A stretch of DNA of 64,000 bases from the NCBI RefSeq assembly GCF_026072635.1, contig NZ_AP023081.1, positions 776,501-840,500 of the forward strand, given 5' to 3'. The stretch comes from Pseudomonas solani. Lineage in GTDB: Bacteria; Pseudomonadota; Gammaproteobacteria; Pseudomonadales; Pseudomonadaceae. The notes beneath the pieces were generated by a model. That model was not told the DNA's origin. It searched no databases and saw only the letters and a list, made by a program, of their open reading frames with translations. Shown here piece by piece: positions 42,952 to 52,392 of this stretch. Positions within the stretch are counted from its first letter, which is position 1, and every line of letters starts with the position of its first letter. The position numbers and the translations under genes are program-made.

Positions 42952-44206
42952 CCCGCGCCCGCTTGGGCCGCAGGGAGAACCAGCCCTGGGGCTCGATCGG
43001 CCCCAGCGGCTCGACGTCCCAGTGCTCGACCCACCAGGCCAGGGACACCGCCAGGTCCATCATCGCCATGGCCGTGCCCGGGCAGGCGCGGTCCCCCAGC
43101 CCGAAGGGGAAGTAGGCGCCCTTGGGCCAGGTCGAAGGCTCGATGAAACGTTGCGGGCGGAATTCCAGCGGCGCCTCGAACCAGCGCGGGTCGCGGTGGG
43201 TGATCCAGCTCGACAGCATGACGATGTCGCCCTTCTTCAAGCCCTGGCCGAACACCTCCACGTCCGCCGTCAGTTGCCGGGGCACCAGGCCATAGGCCGG
43301 CGGGTAGATGCGCAGGCTTTCCTGGATCACCGCCCGCAGCAGCGGGCACTGGCGCAGGTCGGCCACGCCCTGTACCCGGCTCCAGTCCACGCCCTTGAGT
43401 TCGTCCCGCAGCGCCTCGCGCACCTCCGGGTGCTGGGCCAGCAGCAGTTGCGCCCAGGTCAGGGTCGCGCCGGTGGACTGGTGCCCCGCCATCAGCAGCG
43501 TGGCCAGTTCGTCGCGCTGCACCGCCAGCGGGCGGGGTGATTCGTCAGCGCAGCGCCCTACCACTTCCTGCAGTTGCGCCAGGGCCCAGCGCTTGCGCGG
43601 GCAGAGCTTGCTGGGGAACCAGTGCCCCAGGGGAATACCGGTGCTGGTCTCCAGCAGCGCCACCCGCGACAGCAGGCGCACCGCGCGGGCCACGCGGAAG
43701 GCGTCGTTTTCCAGGTCGATGTCGAAGAGCGCGCGCCCGGTGAGGGTGACGCTGTAGGCGGCCATTTCCAGGTCGAGGTCGCGCTCGGCACCGGGCTCGA
43801 TGCCCGCGCTCCAGCGCTGCGCCAGTTGCAGGATCTCGGCGGCCGAAGGCGCGGCGATATGCGGTCGCATCTCCTTGCGCTTTTCACGGGCCGGCTCGCC
43901 CTCGCGCATCATGAAACTGCGCCCGTTCCACTGGCGCATCATGCACAGGCTGGGTTCCCAGCGTTTCAGGTGTTCGCGGTGGTCGACCATCAGCTCCTGC
44001 ACCGCCCGGGGGTGGAACAGGCACCAGAGCCGGCTCAGCCCCATGCGCGTGACCGCCATGTCCGGCTGCTCGGCGTGCACCTTCTGCAGCCAAGCCAGCG
44101 GGTCGCGCTGCATGGCCAGCCAATGGCGGGCACCGGCACGGTCATCGCCGACCCAGGGCAGGTGCGCCAGGGTGCGGCGGATGGGGCAGCGGATGGCGTC
44201 GTCCAT
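42929..44206 (-). CDS. Cytochrome P450 with altered I-helix acid/alcohol pair
   Basis: The 425-residue soluble P450 has the heme loop FPFGLGDRACPG with Cys375, the ESLR of helix K at 296-299 and the PERF-type PQRF near 351. In the I-helix it reads AGHQST (240-245), where most P450s have AGx(D/E)TT, so the conserved acid is Gln243 and the first Thr is Ser244. No ferredoxin gene is nearby. It lies 19 bp after rsmJ on the same strand and overlaps mexL at its 3' end. The substrate is unknown. Confidence 0.88.
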   Translation of the reverse strand: MDDAIRCPIRRTLAHLPWVGDDRAGARHWLAMQRDPLAWLQKVHAEQPDMAVTRMGLSRLWCLFHPRAVQELMVDHREHLKRWEPSLCMMRQWNGRSFMMREGEPAREKRKEMRPHIAAPSAAEILQLAQRWSAGIEPGAERDLDLEMAAYSVTLTGRALFDIDLENDAFRVARAVRLLSRVALLETSTGIPLGHWFPSKLCPRKRWALAQLQEVVGRCADESPRPLAVQRDELATLLMAGHQSTGATLTWAQLLLAQHPEVREALRDELKGVDWSRVQGVADLRQCPLLRAVIQESLRIYPPAYGLVPRQLTADVEVFGQGLKKGDIVMLSSWITHRDPRWFEAPLEFRPQRFIEPSTWPKGAYFPFGLGDRACPGTAMAMMDLAVSLAWWVEHWDVEPLGPIEPQGWFSLRPKRARVRFVRRG

Positions 44207-44225
44207 GGAGTCCCTTCCCTCGCGG

Positions 44226-45008
44226 TCAGCCCTTGCTCAGGGCCTTCTTCGGATAAATGTCGTAACGGCTGGACTTGCCCTCCAGCGCGTAGCTGGGCTT
44301 GGCGCCCTCGATGATCGGCGCCTTGCGCGGGCGCTTCACCACCACGCGGTGGCTGGCCAGCGCCAGGGCGGCAGCGAGCAGGGCCGGGGCGTCCAGGTCA
44401 TCGCCCACCAGCGGGCGGAACAGGCGCATTTCCTTCTTCACCAGGGCGCTCTTGTCGCGGTGCGGGAACATCGGGTCGAGGTAGATCACCTGGGGCGCCT
44501 CGCCCTGCCAGCCCTGCATCAGCTCGATGGCATTGCCGGTGTGCAGGCGCATGCGCGTGGCGATGGCAGCCACCTCGCCGTCACCCGCAGCGCGGGCCAG
44601 GCCGTCTTCCAGCAGTGCGGCGACCAGGGGCTGGCGCTCAATCAGGTCCATCTCGCAACCCAGGCTGGCGAGCACGAAGGCGTCGCGGCCCAGGCCGGCA
44701 GTGGCGTCCAGCACCTGCGGGCGGATGCCCGGCTGCACGCCCACCGCCTTGGCGATCATCTGCCCGGCGCCACCGCCGAACTGGCGTCGATGGGCGGCCG
44801 CGCCCTCGACGAAGTCGACCCGCACCGGGCCCGGTGCCTGGGGCGACAGGTCCACCAGTTGCAGGCCGTCGTCACCCAGTTGCAGGGCGAAGTCCGCCTC
44901 GCCGTCCAGGGGCAGCCCAAGCCTGGCCGCCCATTGGGCCGCACCTGCCTGGTACTGCGGCGCCAGTGCGTCGACACGCACCCGGGCCTGTTCCCGCTCA
45001 TCACTCAT
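44226..45008 (-). CDS. rsmJ: 16S rRNA (guanine-1516-N2)-methyltransferase
   Basis: The 260-residue protein has the RsmJ/YhiQ pattern: VDFVEGAAAHRRQFGGGAGQ, SAM motif LDATAGLGRDAFVLASLGC, the catalytic-type YLDPMFPHRDKSALVKKEMR and RVVVKRPRKAP. It methylates N2 of G1516 in 16S rRNA. I chose the ATG at 45008 (MSDEREQARV); the longer frame runs into the spacer after the extensin gene. Confidence 0.93.
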   Translation of the reverse strand: MSDEREQARVRVDALAPQYQAGAAQWAARLGLPLDGEADFALQLGDDGLQLVDLSPQAPGPVRVDFVEGAAAHRRQFGGGAGQMIAKAVGVQPGIRPQVLDATAGLGRDAFVLASLGCEMDLIERQPLVAALLEDGLARAAGDGEVAAIATRMRLHTGNAIELMQGWQGEAPQVIYLDPMFPHRDKSALVKKEMRLFRPLVGDDLDAPALLAAALALASHRVVVKRPRKAPIIEGAKPSYALEGKSSRYDIYPKKALSKG

Positions 45009-45079
45009 CGGTTGGATCCACTGCTTCAAGATGCTCGGCATTCTGCCAGAGCCGCGCGCCAGGCGCCCGTGCGCGGCAC

Positions 45080-45775
45080 TCAGCGGCACATGCGGAACAG
45101 GCCCATGTCGACGTGGAAGTGGTCGTGGTGGGCGACGTTGTACTCCGGCCCCAGGGTGGTATTGAAGTGCTCGCAGGCGGCATCGCGCACCCGGCGCAGG
45201 AAACGCGCCTCGGTGTCATCGCCAGCCCAGTCGCGGGCCACGCTGATGCGCCGGCCATCGGCCAGGCGGAAGCCGGCGATGTCCAGCGCGTTGGCCGAGG
45301 CGTGCTGGCTACGACGCTGGGTGCCGCCGATGTTGCGGCAGGCGAAGCTGCCGAGGTGGTCGATGCGCGCCACCGGCTGGCCGTAGAGTTCGCGGGCGAC
45401 GGGTTGCAGCCCGTGGCGCTCGAACAGGGCGAAGGCCACGGCCACCTCGCAGGTGGCGATGAAGCTGCTGCTGAAGACCAGCCCCGAGCCGCTGATGCGC
45501 ACGCTGTTCTCGATGGGACAACCCGCCGCCGGCGCGCTGTCCGGCAGCGCCGCGTATTTCAGGTTGGAGGTCTGCAGCGCCAGGCGGCACAGCACCGGGT
45601 CGGCCTGCAGGCGCATCAGCTTGAAGGGGGTCAGCAGGTTGGGGTCGTCACGCACATCCAGCGGCGCCCAGGGGTCCCAGCGCGGCGGCAGCTGCACCCA
45701 CTTCTGGTACACCGCCAGGGGTGCGCCGAGCACCAGCAGCAGGACCAGCAGCGGAATCAGCCGGCGCACGCGCAC
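45080..45775 (-). CDS. Extensin-like C-terminal domain protein (putative M15-like peptidase)
   Basis: The 231-residue protein has an N-terminal anchor (LIPLLVLLLVLGAPLAVYQKW), then the extensin-like C domain with paired cysteines and the His/Asp set in RRSQHASANALDIAGFRLADG and NVAHHDHFHVDMG. This His-Asp-His arrangement resembles D,D-peptidases of the VanY/LAS group, so peptidoglycan cleavage in the periplasm is plausible but unproven. It lies 4 bp after the PEP-mutase-like gene. Confidence 0.88.
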   Translation of the reverse strand: MRVRRLIPLLVLLLVLGAPLAVYQKWVQLPPRWDPWAPLDVRDDPNLLTPFKLMRLQADPVLCRLALQTSNLKYAALPDSAPAAGCPIENSVRISGSGLVFSSSFIATCEVAVAFALFERHGLQPVARELYGQPVARIDHLGSFACRNIGGTQRRSQHASANALDIAGFRLADGRRISVARDWAGDDTEARFLRRVRDAACEHFNTTLGPEYNVAHHDHFHVDMGLFRMCR

Positions 45776-45779
45776 CCGT

Positions 45780-46607
45780 TCAGCCCTTGAACAGGTCGTT
45801 GATACGGTCGAAGGGCATCGCCCGCTGGGTGGCCGTGAGGTCGCCGCAGAGCAGGTCTTCCGCCGCGCGGAAGAAGGCGCCGTAGGCCACCCGCGCCAGG
45901 TTGGAGCCCAGGCTGACGCGCTTGACGCCGAGCTCGGCCAGCTCCGCCAGCCCCATCTTCAACGCCGGCGAGCCCACCAGAATGTTGACCGACTTGGGCG
46001 ACACAGCCCGTACCACTTCGATGATCTGCTCGCGGGTGGTCAGCCCCGGCGCATAGAGCACATCGGCGCCGGCCTCGGCATAGGCCACCAGGCGGCGAAT
46101 GGTGTCGTCGAGGTCAGGGCGGCCATGGAGGAAGTTCTCCGCACGGGCGGCGAAGGTGAAGGAGAACGGCAGACTGCGCGCGGCTTCCACCGCAGCACGG
46201 ACACGCTCGACGGCCAGCTCGAAGGGGTAGATGGGCGCATCGGCACGGCCGCTGGCGTCCTCGATCGAGCCGCCCACCAGGCCGACCTCGGCGGCGAGGC
46301 GGATGGTTTCGGCGCAGGCTTCGGGGCTGTCGCCGTAGCCGTTCTCCAGGTCGGCGGCCACCGGCAGCGGCGTGGCCTCGACTATGGCGCGGGCGTTGAC
46401 CAATGCCTCTTCACGGTTCACCGCGCCCTCGGCGTCACGGCGGCCCAGGGAGAAGGCCAACCCGGCACTGGTGGTGGCCAGGGCACGGCAGCCCAGGGCG
46501 GCGAGCATCTTCGCCGACCCGGCATCCCATGGGTTCGGCAGTACGAGAAGTCCGGCGTCCTGGTGCAGGGCGCGGAAGGTTTCGGCACGTTGGGCCTGGC
46601 TCGGCAT
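45780..46607 (-). CDS. Isocitrate lyase / PEP mutase superfamily protein
   Basis: The 275-residue TIM-barrel protein shows NPWDAGSAKMLAALGCRALATTSAG, the metal-site ADLENGYGDSPE, GGSIEDASG and FAARAENFL. It lacks the KKCGH loop of true isocitrate lyases, so it belongs to the PEP mutase/oxaloacetate-hydrolase-like branch that cleaves or rearranges C-C or C-P bonds in 2-oxo acids. The start at 46607 is supported by GGGAGAG. The substrate is unknown. Confidence 0.87.
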   Translation of the reverse strand: MPSQAQRAETFRALHQDAGLLVLPNPWDAGSAKMLAALGCRALATTSAGLAFSLGRRDAEGAVNREEALVNARAIVEATPLPVAADLENGYGDSPEACAETIRLAAEVGLVGGSIEDASGRADAPIYPFELAVERVRAAVEAARSLPFSFTFAARAENFLHGRPDLDDTIRRLVAYAEAGADVLYAPGLTTREQIIEVVRAVSPKSVNILVGSPALKMGLAELAELGVKRVSLGSNLARVAYGAFFRAAEDLLCGDLTATQRAMPFDRINDLFKG

Positions 46608-46668
46608 GGCATCTCTCCCTGGTTGCAAAGGCCCGACCTTAACCCGCGCCTTGGGGAAAGCGACAGCC

Positions 46669-47529
46669 TCAGAGCAGGTCGAGTTGTGTCGATTCCTGCT
46701 GCGCGGCGCTTTCGGCCAACGCCGGCAGGCCCGGCAGGCGGGTCATCAAGCCGGCATGGAAGCGCTGTGCCTGGGCGGCCGCCAGGTGGTTGTCCGGGGT
46801 GTGCAGGAATACATGGGGCACCAGGCCTTCGCCGATCCAGTCGGCCACCTTGTCCAGCCAGGGGTCGAGGTAGCGCTGGTTGGCGTCCAGGTCCGGGCCG
46901 CCGATGAAGCGCACCTGGGGCGCAGCACTGAAGGCGGTCGGGCGTACCGGCACGCGCGGCTTCTTCGATTGCGCGTGGAGCACCGCCGGGTCGTCGGAGT
47001 CGCAGGCGAACAGGGCTCGCGAATCCAGGCAGATGCGCTCCACGCCGCGCTCATGGAGCAGGCGGTTGAGGGCCTTCTCCTCCTCGCCCCGGGCGAAGAA
47101 GGCGGCGTTGCGCACCTCCACGGCGATGGCGCGGTGGGAGAAGGTGTCCAGCCAGTCCGCCAGCTCGCCCAGGCGCTGCGGCCCGAAGCTCGCCGGCAGT
47201 TGCAGCCAGAGCGGCGCCACCCGCGCCCCCAGGGGCTCGAGCAGGCGCAGGAACTCCTGGGTGGCGCCGATGCGGTCGCGCAGGTCGCCCTCGTGGCTGA
47301 TGTCCCGGGGCAGCTTGGCGCAGAAGCGGAAATGCGCGGGCATGCGCTCGGCCCACAGCTGCAGCGTGGCGGCGGAGGGGCGGGCGTAGAAGGTGGTGTT
47401 GCCCTCCACGGCGTTGAACACGCGGGTGTAGTGCTCGAGGGTTTCAGCGGGGCGGGTATCGGCGGGGTAGAAGCTGCCGCGCCAGGCGGGCTCGTTCCAG
47501 GACGGGCAGCCGAGGAAGTACGGCAGCAT
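46669..47529 (-). CDS. DUF72 (YecE-like) protein
   Basis: The 286-residue protein has the DUF72 TIM-barrel motifs LGCPSWNEPAWRGSFYP, TTFYARPS, FRFCAKLPRDISHE, FAVE-like AIAVEVRNAAFF and VPHVFLHTPDNHLA. Its biochemical function is unknown. Its ATG overlaps the TGA of the upstream small gene (TGATG), so the two are coupled. Confidence 0.9.
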   Translation of the reverse strand: MLPYFLGCPSWNEPAWRGSFYPADTRPAETLEHYTRVFNAVEGNTTFYARPSAATLQLWAERMPAHFRFCAKLPRDISHEGDLRDRIGATQEFLRLLEPLGARVAPLWLQLPASFGPQRLGELADWLDTFSHRAIAVEVRNAAFFARGEEEKALNRLLHERGVERICLDSRALFACDSDDPAVLHAQSKKPRVPVRPTAFSAAPQVRFIGGPDLDANQRYLDPWLDKVADWIGEGLVPHVFLHTPDNHLAAAQAQRFHAGLMTRLPGLPALAESAAQQESTQLDLL

Positions 47530-47870
47530 CAGGCGTAGAGATCGAGCCCGAGGACTTCCGGCGCGTCGGTCTCCGACGCGAAGCTGGCGGTGGTGGCGTA
47601 GCTGGCAATGGCCTGGTAGGCGCGATTGCTCAGGTTGCGCTGCTGCACGATGTCCTGGGGGCGGGCCGGCAGGCTGTTGCTGCTGGCGTTGCTGGCCTCG
47701 ACCTTGCGCGGCTGGGCGGTCTGTTCGAAGCCCTGGGTGCTGGCCGGGGTGGCCGGCACATCACGACGGGTTTCGACCTCGCGCTGCACCTCGCGGAAAG
47801 CGGTATTCGCGCTGCCCTGGCGGGGGCTGCGATCCAGCGAGATGGATGAGGTGAAGCCGTCGATGCGCAT
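47529..47870 (-). CDS. Small Ala/Ser/Gln-rich protein, unknown function
   Basis: The 113-residue protein (MRIDGFTSSISLDRSPRQG..) is polar and low in hydrophobics, probably largely disordered, with a C-terminal segment NLSNRAYQAIASYATTASFA that could form a helix. No signal or membrane segment is seen. I use the ATG at 47870; a TTG lies one codon upstream. It is translationally coupled to DUF72. I recall an unnamed homolog in the same place in P. aeruginosa. Confidence 0.72.
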   Translation of the reverse strand: MRIDGFTSSISLDRSPRQGSANTAFREVQREVETRRDVPATPASTQGFEQTAQPRKVEASNASSNSLPARPQDIVQQRNLSNRAYQAIASYATTASFASETDAPEVLGLDLYA

Positions 47871-47948
47871 CAATGGAGGTCAGGCTGAAAAAGGGGTTGG
47901 CGAATGTGGTGGAAATCTAGCCGGATGGCCAGGGATTTTCAATCGCCG

Positions 47949-47975
47949 CTGACGCCCGGCAATGCCGGCCGTCAG
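47949..47975 (-). terminator. Hairpin just downstream of tsaB
   Basis: CTGACG-x-CCGGC and GCCGG-x-CGTCAG arms form a long stem with one mismatch and a short loop, 5 bp after the tsaB stop. There is no T-run, so it is a weak or rho-assisted end, or a 3' mRNA-stability element. Confidence 0.5.
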
Positions 47976-47980
47976 ACCGC

Positions 47981-48661
47981 TCAGCGCGGCGCCTTGGGCG
48001 TGGCGACGTTGTCGCGCAGGTAAACCGGTTGGGCCTCGTCCGCCACCACCGCTTCGCCGCGGGCCCAGGCGAAGGTGGCCAGGGTCAGCAGGTCCTGGGC
48101 GTGGGGCAGCAGGTCGGGCGCCTGGCCGCTCACCGCCACCGGAATGCGCGAGGCAAAGGTGCCCCAGCCGGTGCCGGCGCCGAACCACTCGCCCTGGCTG
48201 TCACGGGGCAGCTCTGCACGCTCGGGCGGCAGCACCGCTTCGCTGCCGGTCAGGCGCATCTCGCCGGCTTCCAGGCGATAGCAACCCCAGTAGACCTCGT
48301 CCATGCGTGCATCGATGGCCGCGGCCACCTGGGTCACGCCCTGCTCGCGGTGGGCACGCTGGGCCAGCACGGCGAGGTTGGACACCGGCAGCACCGGGCG
48401 GTCGAGGGCGAAGGCCAGGCCCTGGACCACACCCACGGCGATGCGCACGCCGGTGAAGGCACCCGGGCCACGGCCGAAGGCGATGGCATCGAGGGCGGGC
48501 AGGCCGACACCGGCCTCGGCCAGCAGGTCCTGGATCATCGGCAGCAGGCGCTGGGCGTGCTGGCGCGGGATCACCTCGTAGTGACTGAGCACGCGGCCGT
48601 CATGCAGCAGGGCGACGGAACAGGCTTCGGTGGCGGTATCCAGGGCCAGCAAGGTGGTCAT
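47981..48661 (-). CDS. tsaB: tRNA threonylcarbamoyladenosine biosynthesis protein TsaB
   Basis: TsaB is the non-catalytic ASKHA partner of TsaD in t6A37 formation. The 226-residue protein has LLALDTATEACSVAL, HAQRLLPMI, and GRGPGAFTGVRIAVGVVQGLA. The t6A made with TsaB is the substrate of TcdA encoded at 15784. It reads away from the adk terminator. Confidence 0.94.
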   Translation of the reverse strand: MTTLLALDTATEACSVALLHDGRVLSHYEVIPRQHAQRLLPMIQDLLAEAGVGLPALDAIAFGRGPGAFTGVRIAVGVVQGLAFALDRPVLPVSNLAVLAQRAHREQGVTQVAAAIDARMDEVYWGCYRLEAGEMRLTGSEAVLPPERAELPRDSQGEWFGAGTGWGTFASRIPVAVSGQAPDLLPHAQDLLTLATFAWARGEAVVADEAQPVYLRDNVATPKAPR

Positions 48662-48703
48662 CGGTGCATCCAGGTGAGTCGAAAAAGGCGCGCATTATAA
48701 ACG

Positions 48704-48729
48704 CCAACGGCCCGCAAGCGGGCCGTTGG
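48704..48729 (-). terminator. Terminator-like hairpin after adk
   Basis: CCAACGGCCCGC pairs perfectly with GCGGGCCGTTGG over two bases, followed on the minus strand by CGTTTATAAT. The 12-bp GC stem with a short T-rich tail fits an intrinsic terminator for adk, upstream of tsaB. Confidence 0.7.
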
Positions 48730-48749
48730 TCGAATCGATCAGCGATCGA

Positions 48750-49397
48750 TCAGGAAAGCGCTGCGAACACCTTGCCGGTGATCTCTTCCACCGAGCCGAC
48801 GCCGGCGATGGCGCTGTACTTCGGGGTGCCTTCGGCCGCGGACAGCTTCTGGTAGAAGTCCACCAGCGGCTTGGTCTGCGAGTGATACACGGACAGGCGA
48901 TGACGCACGGTGGCTTCCTTGTCGTCGTCGCGCTGGATCAGGTCTTCACCGGTTTCGTCGTCTTTGCCAGCGACCTTCGGCGGGTTGTGCTCGGTGTGGT
49001 ACACGCGACCCGAAGCCGGGTGCACGCGACGACCGGCGATGCGGCCGACGATCTCTTCGTCGTCCACGGCGATCTCGACCACGTGGTCGATGGTCACGCC
49101 AGCGTCCTTCAGGGCTTCGGCCTGGGGAATGGTGCGCGGGAAGCCATCGAAGAGGAAGCCGTTGGCGCAGTCGGGCTGAGCGATGCGCTCCTTGACCAGG
49201 TTGATGATCAGGTCATCGGAAACCAGGCCGCCGGCATCCATCACGCTCTTGGCCTTCAGGCCGAGCTCGGTGCCCGCCTTGACCGCTGCGCGCAGCATGT
49301 CGCCGGTGGAGATTTGCGGAATAGCGAATTTCTTGGTGATGAAACCAGCCTGGGTACCTTTTCCGGCACCGGGCGCCCCCAGCAGAATCACGCGCAT
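48750..49397 (-). CDS. adk: Adenylate kinase
   Basis: Adk interconverts ATP + AMP and 2 ADP. The 215-residue protein starts MRVILLGAPGAGKGTQAGFI (P-loop residues 7-16), with FLFDGFPRTIPQA for AMP binding and a long LID domain containing GRRVHPASGRVYHTEHNPP. The LID lacks a four-cysteine zinc site, as usual in Gram-negatives. I rejected the longer upstream in-frame start. Confidence 0.97.
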   Translation of the reverse strand: MRVILLGAPGAGKGTQAGFITKKFAIPQISTGDMLRAAVKAGTELGLKAKSVMDAGGLVSDDLIINLVKERIAQPDCANGFLFDGFPRTIPQAEALKDAGVTIDHVVEIAVDDEEIVGRIAGRRVHPASGRVYHTEHNPPKVAGKDDETGEDLIQRDDDKEATVRHRLSVYHSQTKPLVDFYQKLSAAEGTPKYSAIAGVGSVEEITGKVFAALS

Positions 49398-49553
49398 CGA
49401 TGTGCTCCTCAAGATTGTTTTGAAGTCTCGGATTCGCCTCTTGGGGCCAATCTCAGTATCGGGTTTCGGCGTCGTTGAGCGGCCAAAAGGTTGATCAAGA
49501 TACACAGCACCCCTATGCCGCACAAGCCACCGAAAGTCGGATAAGAAGCCCCT

Positions 49554-52190
49554 TCAGCCGGTGTTCCGCAGGCCTGCCGCAATGCCCGCCACGCTCACCA
49601 GCAACGCCTGTTCCAGGGGGCCTTCGGCACTGTTCTCGGCGCGCCTGGAACGGGCCAGAAGCTCCGTCTGGAGCAGGTGCAGCGGGTCGAGGTAGGTGTT
49701 GCGCACACTGATGGCCTCGCGGGTCTCGGGACTGGACGCCAGAAGCTCGGACTGCCCGGTCACCCCTAGTACGGTCGTACAGGCCTGCGACAATAGGTCG
49801 CGTAGATGCGCACCCAGCGGCAACAGCTGCTTTTCCACCAGTCGCGAGTCATAGAGTTCGGCAATGTTGCCGTCGGCCTTGGCCAGGACCATTTCCAGCA
49901 TATCGATGCGGGTGGCGAAGAACGGCCAGCGCTCGCGCATCTCCCGCAGCAGCGCCAGCTCGCCCCGCTCCACCGCGCTCTGCAGCGCCCGCTCCCAGCC
50001 CAGCCAGGCCGGCAGCATCAGGCGTGTCTGGGTCCAGGCGAATATCCAGGGGATCGCCCGCAGGCTTTCCACGCCACCGGCGCGGCGCTTGGCCGGGCGG
50101 CTGCCCAGGGGCAGGCGGCCCAGCTCCTGCTCCGGCGTGGCCTGGCGGAAGTACTCGACGAACTGCTCGTGCTCGCGCACCACGGCGCGGTAGCCGGCCA
50201 CGCCTTCGGCGGCGAGGCGGTCCATTTCAGCGCGCCAGGCGGGCTCGGGTTGCGGGGGCGGCAACAGGGTCGCCTCCAGCACCGCCGCCAGGTAAAGGTC
50301 GAGGTTCTGCACGGCGACGTCCGGCAGGCCGAACTTGAAGCGGATCATCTCGCCCTGCTCGGTGGTGCGGAAACGCCCCGCCACCGAACCCGGCGGTTGC
50401 GACAGGATCGCCGCGTGGGCCGGGCCACCGCCACGTCCCACGGTGCCGCCGCGGCCATGGAACAGCAGCAGCTCGACCTGATGCTGGCGGCAGGTTTCCA
50501 CCAGCGCTTCCTGGGCGCGGTACTGGGCCCAAGCGGCGGCCGTGGTGCCGGCGTCCTTGGCCGAGTCGGAGTAGCCGATCATCACTTCCTGCGGGCCGTG
50601 CAGGCGCGAGCGGTAGCCGGGCAGGCCCAGCAGCCGGTCGATGGCCGGGGCGGCGTTGTCCAGGTCGGCGAGGGTCTCGAACAGCGGCACCACGCGGATC
50701 GGCCGCTGCAACCCGGCTTCCTTGAGCAGCAGTTGCACGGCCAGCACATCGGAAGGCGCGCCGGCCATGGAGATGACATAGGAGCCCAGGGAGGCCACCG
50801 GTGCCGAGGCCACCACGCGGCAGGTGGCGAGCACCTCGGCGGTTTCGGCGGACGGCTTGTGATGGGGCGGCAGCAGCGGGCGGCGGTTGTCCAGTTCGCG
50901 CTGGAGGAAGGCCAGGCGCGCGTCCTCGTCCCAGGCCGCGTAGTCGCCGAGCCCCAGGTAGTCGGTGATTTCTGCCAGGGCGGCGCGATGACGGGCAGAG
51001 TCCTGGCGCACGTCCAGGCGCACCAGGAACAGGCCGAAGCAGGCCGCGCGGCGCAGGCAGTCGAGCAACGCGCCATCGGCGATCACGCCCATGCCGCAGG
51101 CGTGCAGGGAGTGGTAGCAGAGTTCCAGGGGCTCCAGCAGTTGCTGGTTGTCCTGCAGCACCTCGGGGCCGGCCGCCACCTCGCCATCCAGCGCCGCCTG
51201 GGCCCAGGCGCGGGTGGCGCGCAGGCGTTCGCGCAATTGCTTGAGCAGCGCCCGGTAGGGCTCGGGGTGCACGCCCACGCGTACGCGCAATTCATCGCTG
51301 GCCTGGTGCATGGACAGCTCGGCGGCCAGGTGGTCGACATCACGCAGGTAGAGGTCGGCGGCCATCCAGCGCGCCAGCAGCAGCACTTCGCGGCTCACGG
51401 CGGCAGTGACATTGGGGTTGCCGTCGCGGTCACCGCCCATCCACGAGGCGAAGCGCACCGGCGCGGCGGTCAGGGGCAAGTGCAGGCCGGTGGCGGCATG
51501 CAGGGTGCGGTCGGTCTGGCGGATGAATTCCGGCAACGCGTGCCAGAGGGAATGCTCGATCACCGCGAAACCCCATTTGGCCTCGTCCACCGGCGTCGGC
51601 CGGCTGCGGCGGATCTCGTCGGTGAACCAGGCCTCGGCGATCAGCCGCTCCAGGGCGGTGTGCACCTTGGCGCGCTCGTCGGCGCTGAGGTCGCTGTGGT
51701 CCTGGGCCGCCAGTTGAGCGGCCATGGCGTCGTACTTCTGGATCAGCGTCCGCCGCGCCACCTCGGTGGGGTGGGCGGTCAGCACCAGCTCGATATCCAG
51801 CCGCGCCACCTGGCGTGCCAGCTGGTCCGGCGAATGCCCGGCGGCGCCCAGGCGCTGCAGCAGCTCCGGCAGCACGCGCTTCTCGAAGAGCTCCGGCTCC
51901 TGTGGCCCGCGCCGGCGGATGCGGTGGTACTGCTCGGCGATATTGGCCAGATTGAGGAACTGGTTGAAGGCCCGGGCCACCGGCAGCAACTCATCGGCAG
52001 TGAGATCGTCGAGGGCCTCGTTGAGCTGCTGCTCGCCCTGCCGCGAGCCCTTGCGGGCCGCCTTGGCGCCCTTGCGGATGCGCTCGATCTTTTCCAGGAA
52101 GGCCTCGCCCTGATGGGCGCGGATGGTATTGCCCAGCAATTCGCCGAGCAGGTGAACGTCTTCGCGCAAGCGTGCGTCGATTTCCGCCAT
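49554..52190 (-). CDS. ppc: Phosphoenolpyruvate carboxylase
   Basis: Ppc carboxylates PEP to oxaloacetate, replenishing the TCA cycle. The 878-residue protein has the catalytic His motif VLTAHPTEVARRT, the phosphate loop MGGDRDGNPNVT, the YSDSAKDAG segment, the lysine/His-rich FHGRGGTVGRGGGP and the C-terminal RNTYLDPLHLLQTELL and the terminal NTG. GGGGAGC precedes the ATG. It is 156 bp upstream of adk transcriptionally on the same strand in reverse order and has its own leader divergent from 52393. Confidence 0.97.
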   Translation of the reverse strand: MAEIDARLREDVHLLGELLGNTIRAHQGEAFLEKIERIRKGAKAARKGSRQGEQQLNEALDDLTADELLPVARAFNQFLNLANIAEQYHRIRRRGPQEPELFEKRVLPELLQRLGAAGHSPDQLARQVARLDIELVLTAHPTEVARRTLIQKYDAMAAQLAAQDHSDLSADERAKVHTALERLIAEAWFTDEIRRSRPTPVDEAKWGFAVIEHSLWHALPEFIRQTDRTLHAATGLHLPLTAAPVRFASWMGGDRDGNPNVTAAVSREVLLLARWMAADLYLRDVDHLAAELSMHQASDELRVRVGVHPEPYRALLKQLRERLRATRAWAQAALDGEVAAGPEVLQDNQQLLEPLELCYHSLHACGMGVIADGALLDCLRRAACFGLFLVRLDVRQDSARHRAALAEITDYLGLGDYAAWDEDARLAFLQRELDNRRPLLPPHHKPSAETAEVLATCRVVASAPVASLGSYVISMAGAPSDVLAVQLLLKEAGLQRPIRVVPLFETLADLDNAAPAIDRLLGLPGYRSRLHGPQEVMIGYSDSAKDAGTTAAAWAQYRAQEALVETCRQHQVELLLFHGRGGTVGRGGGPAHAAILSQPPGSVAGRFRTTEQGEMIRFKFGLPDVAVQNLDLYLAAVLEATLLPPPQPEPAWRAEMDRLAAEGVAGYRAVVREHEQFVEYFRQATPEQELGRLPLGSRPAKRRAGGVESLRAIPWIFAWTQTRLMLPAWLGWERALQSAVERGELALLREMRERWPFFATRIDMLEMVLAKADGNIAELYDSRLVEKQLLPLGAHLRDLLSQACTTVLGVTGQSELLASSPETREAISVRNTYLDPLHLLQTELLARSRRAENSAEGPLEQALLVSVAGIAAGLRNTG

Positions 52191-52392
52191 GACAGGCTCC
52201 CCAGAGAGATGTCGAGCCCCCAGAGTGCCGAGGGCGCCATCGACTTACAAGGGTGCGACACCATGCCGCTGCATCGTCCCCGGCGAGCTAGGCTGAAGAC
52301 AGGCAGGCCCCAGAAGTGCCCGCCGGCCGACGGCACCGCGCCGCCGACCTCCAGCAGATGCCCGCCACGAGCGGGCCCGGCACGAGGTGACC

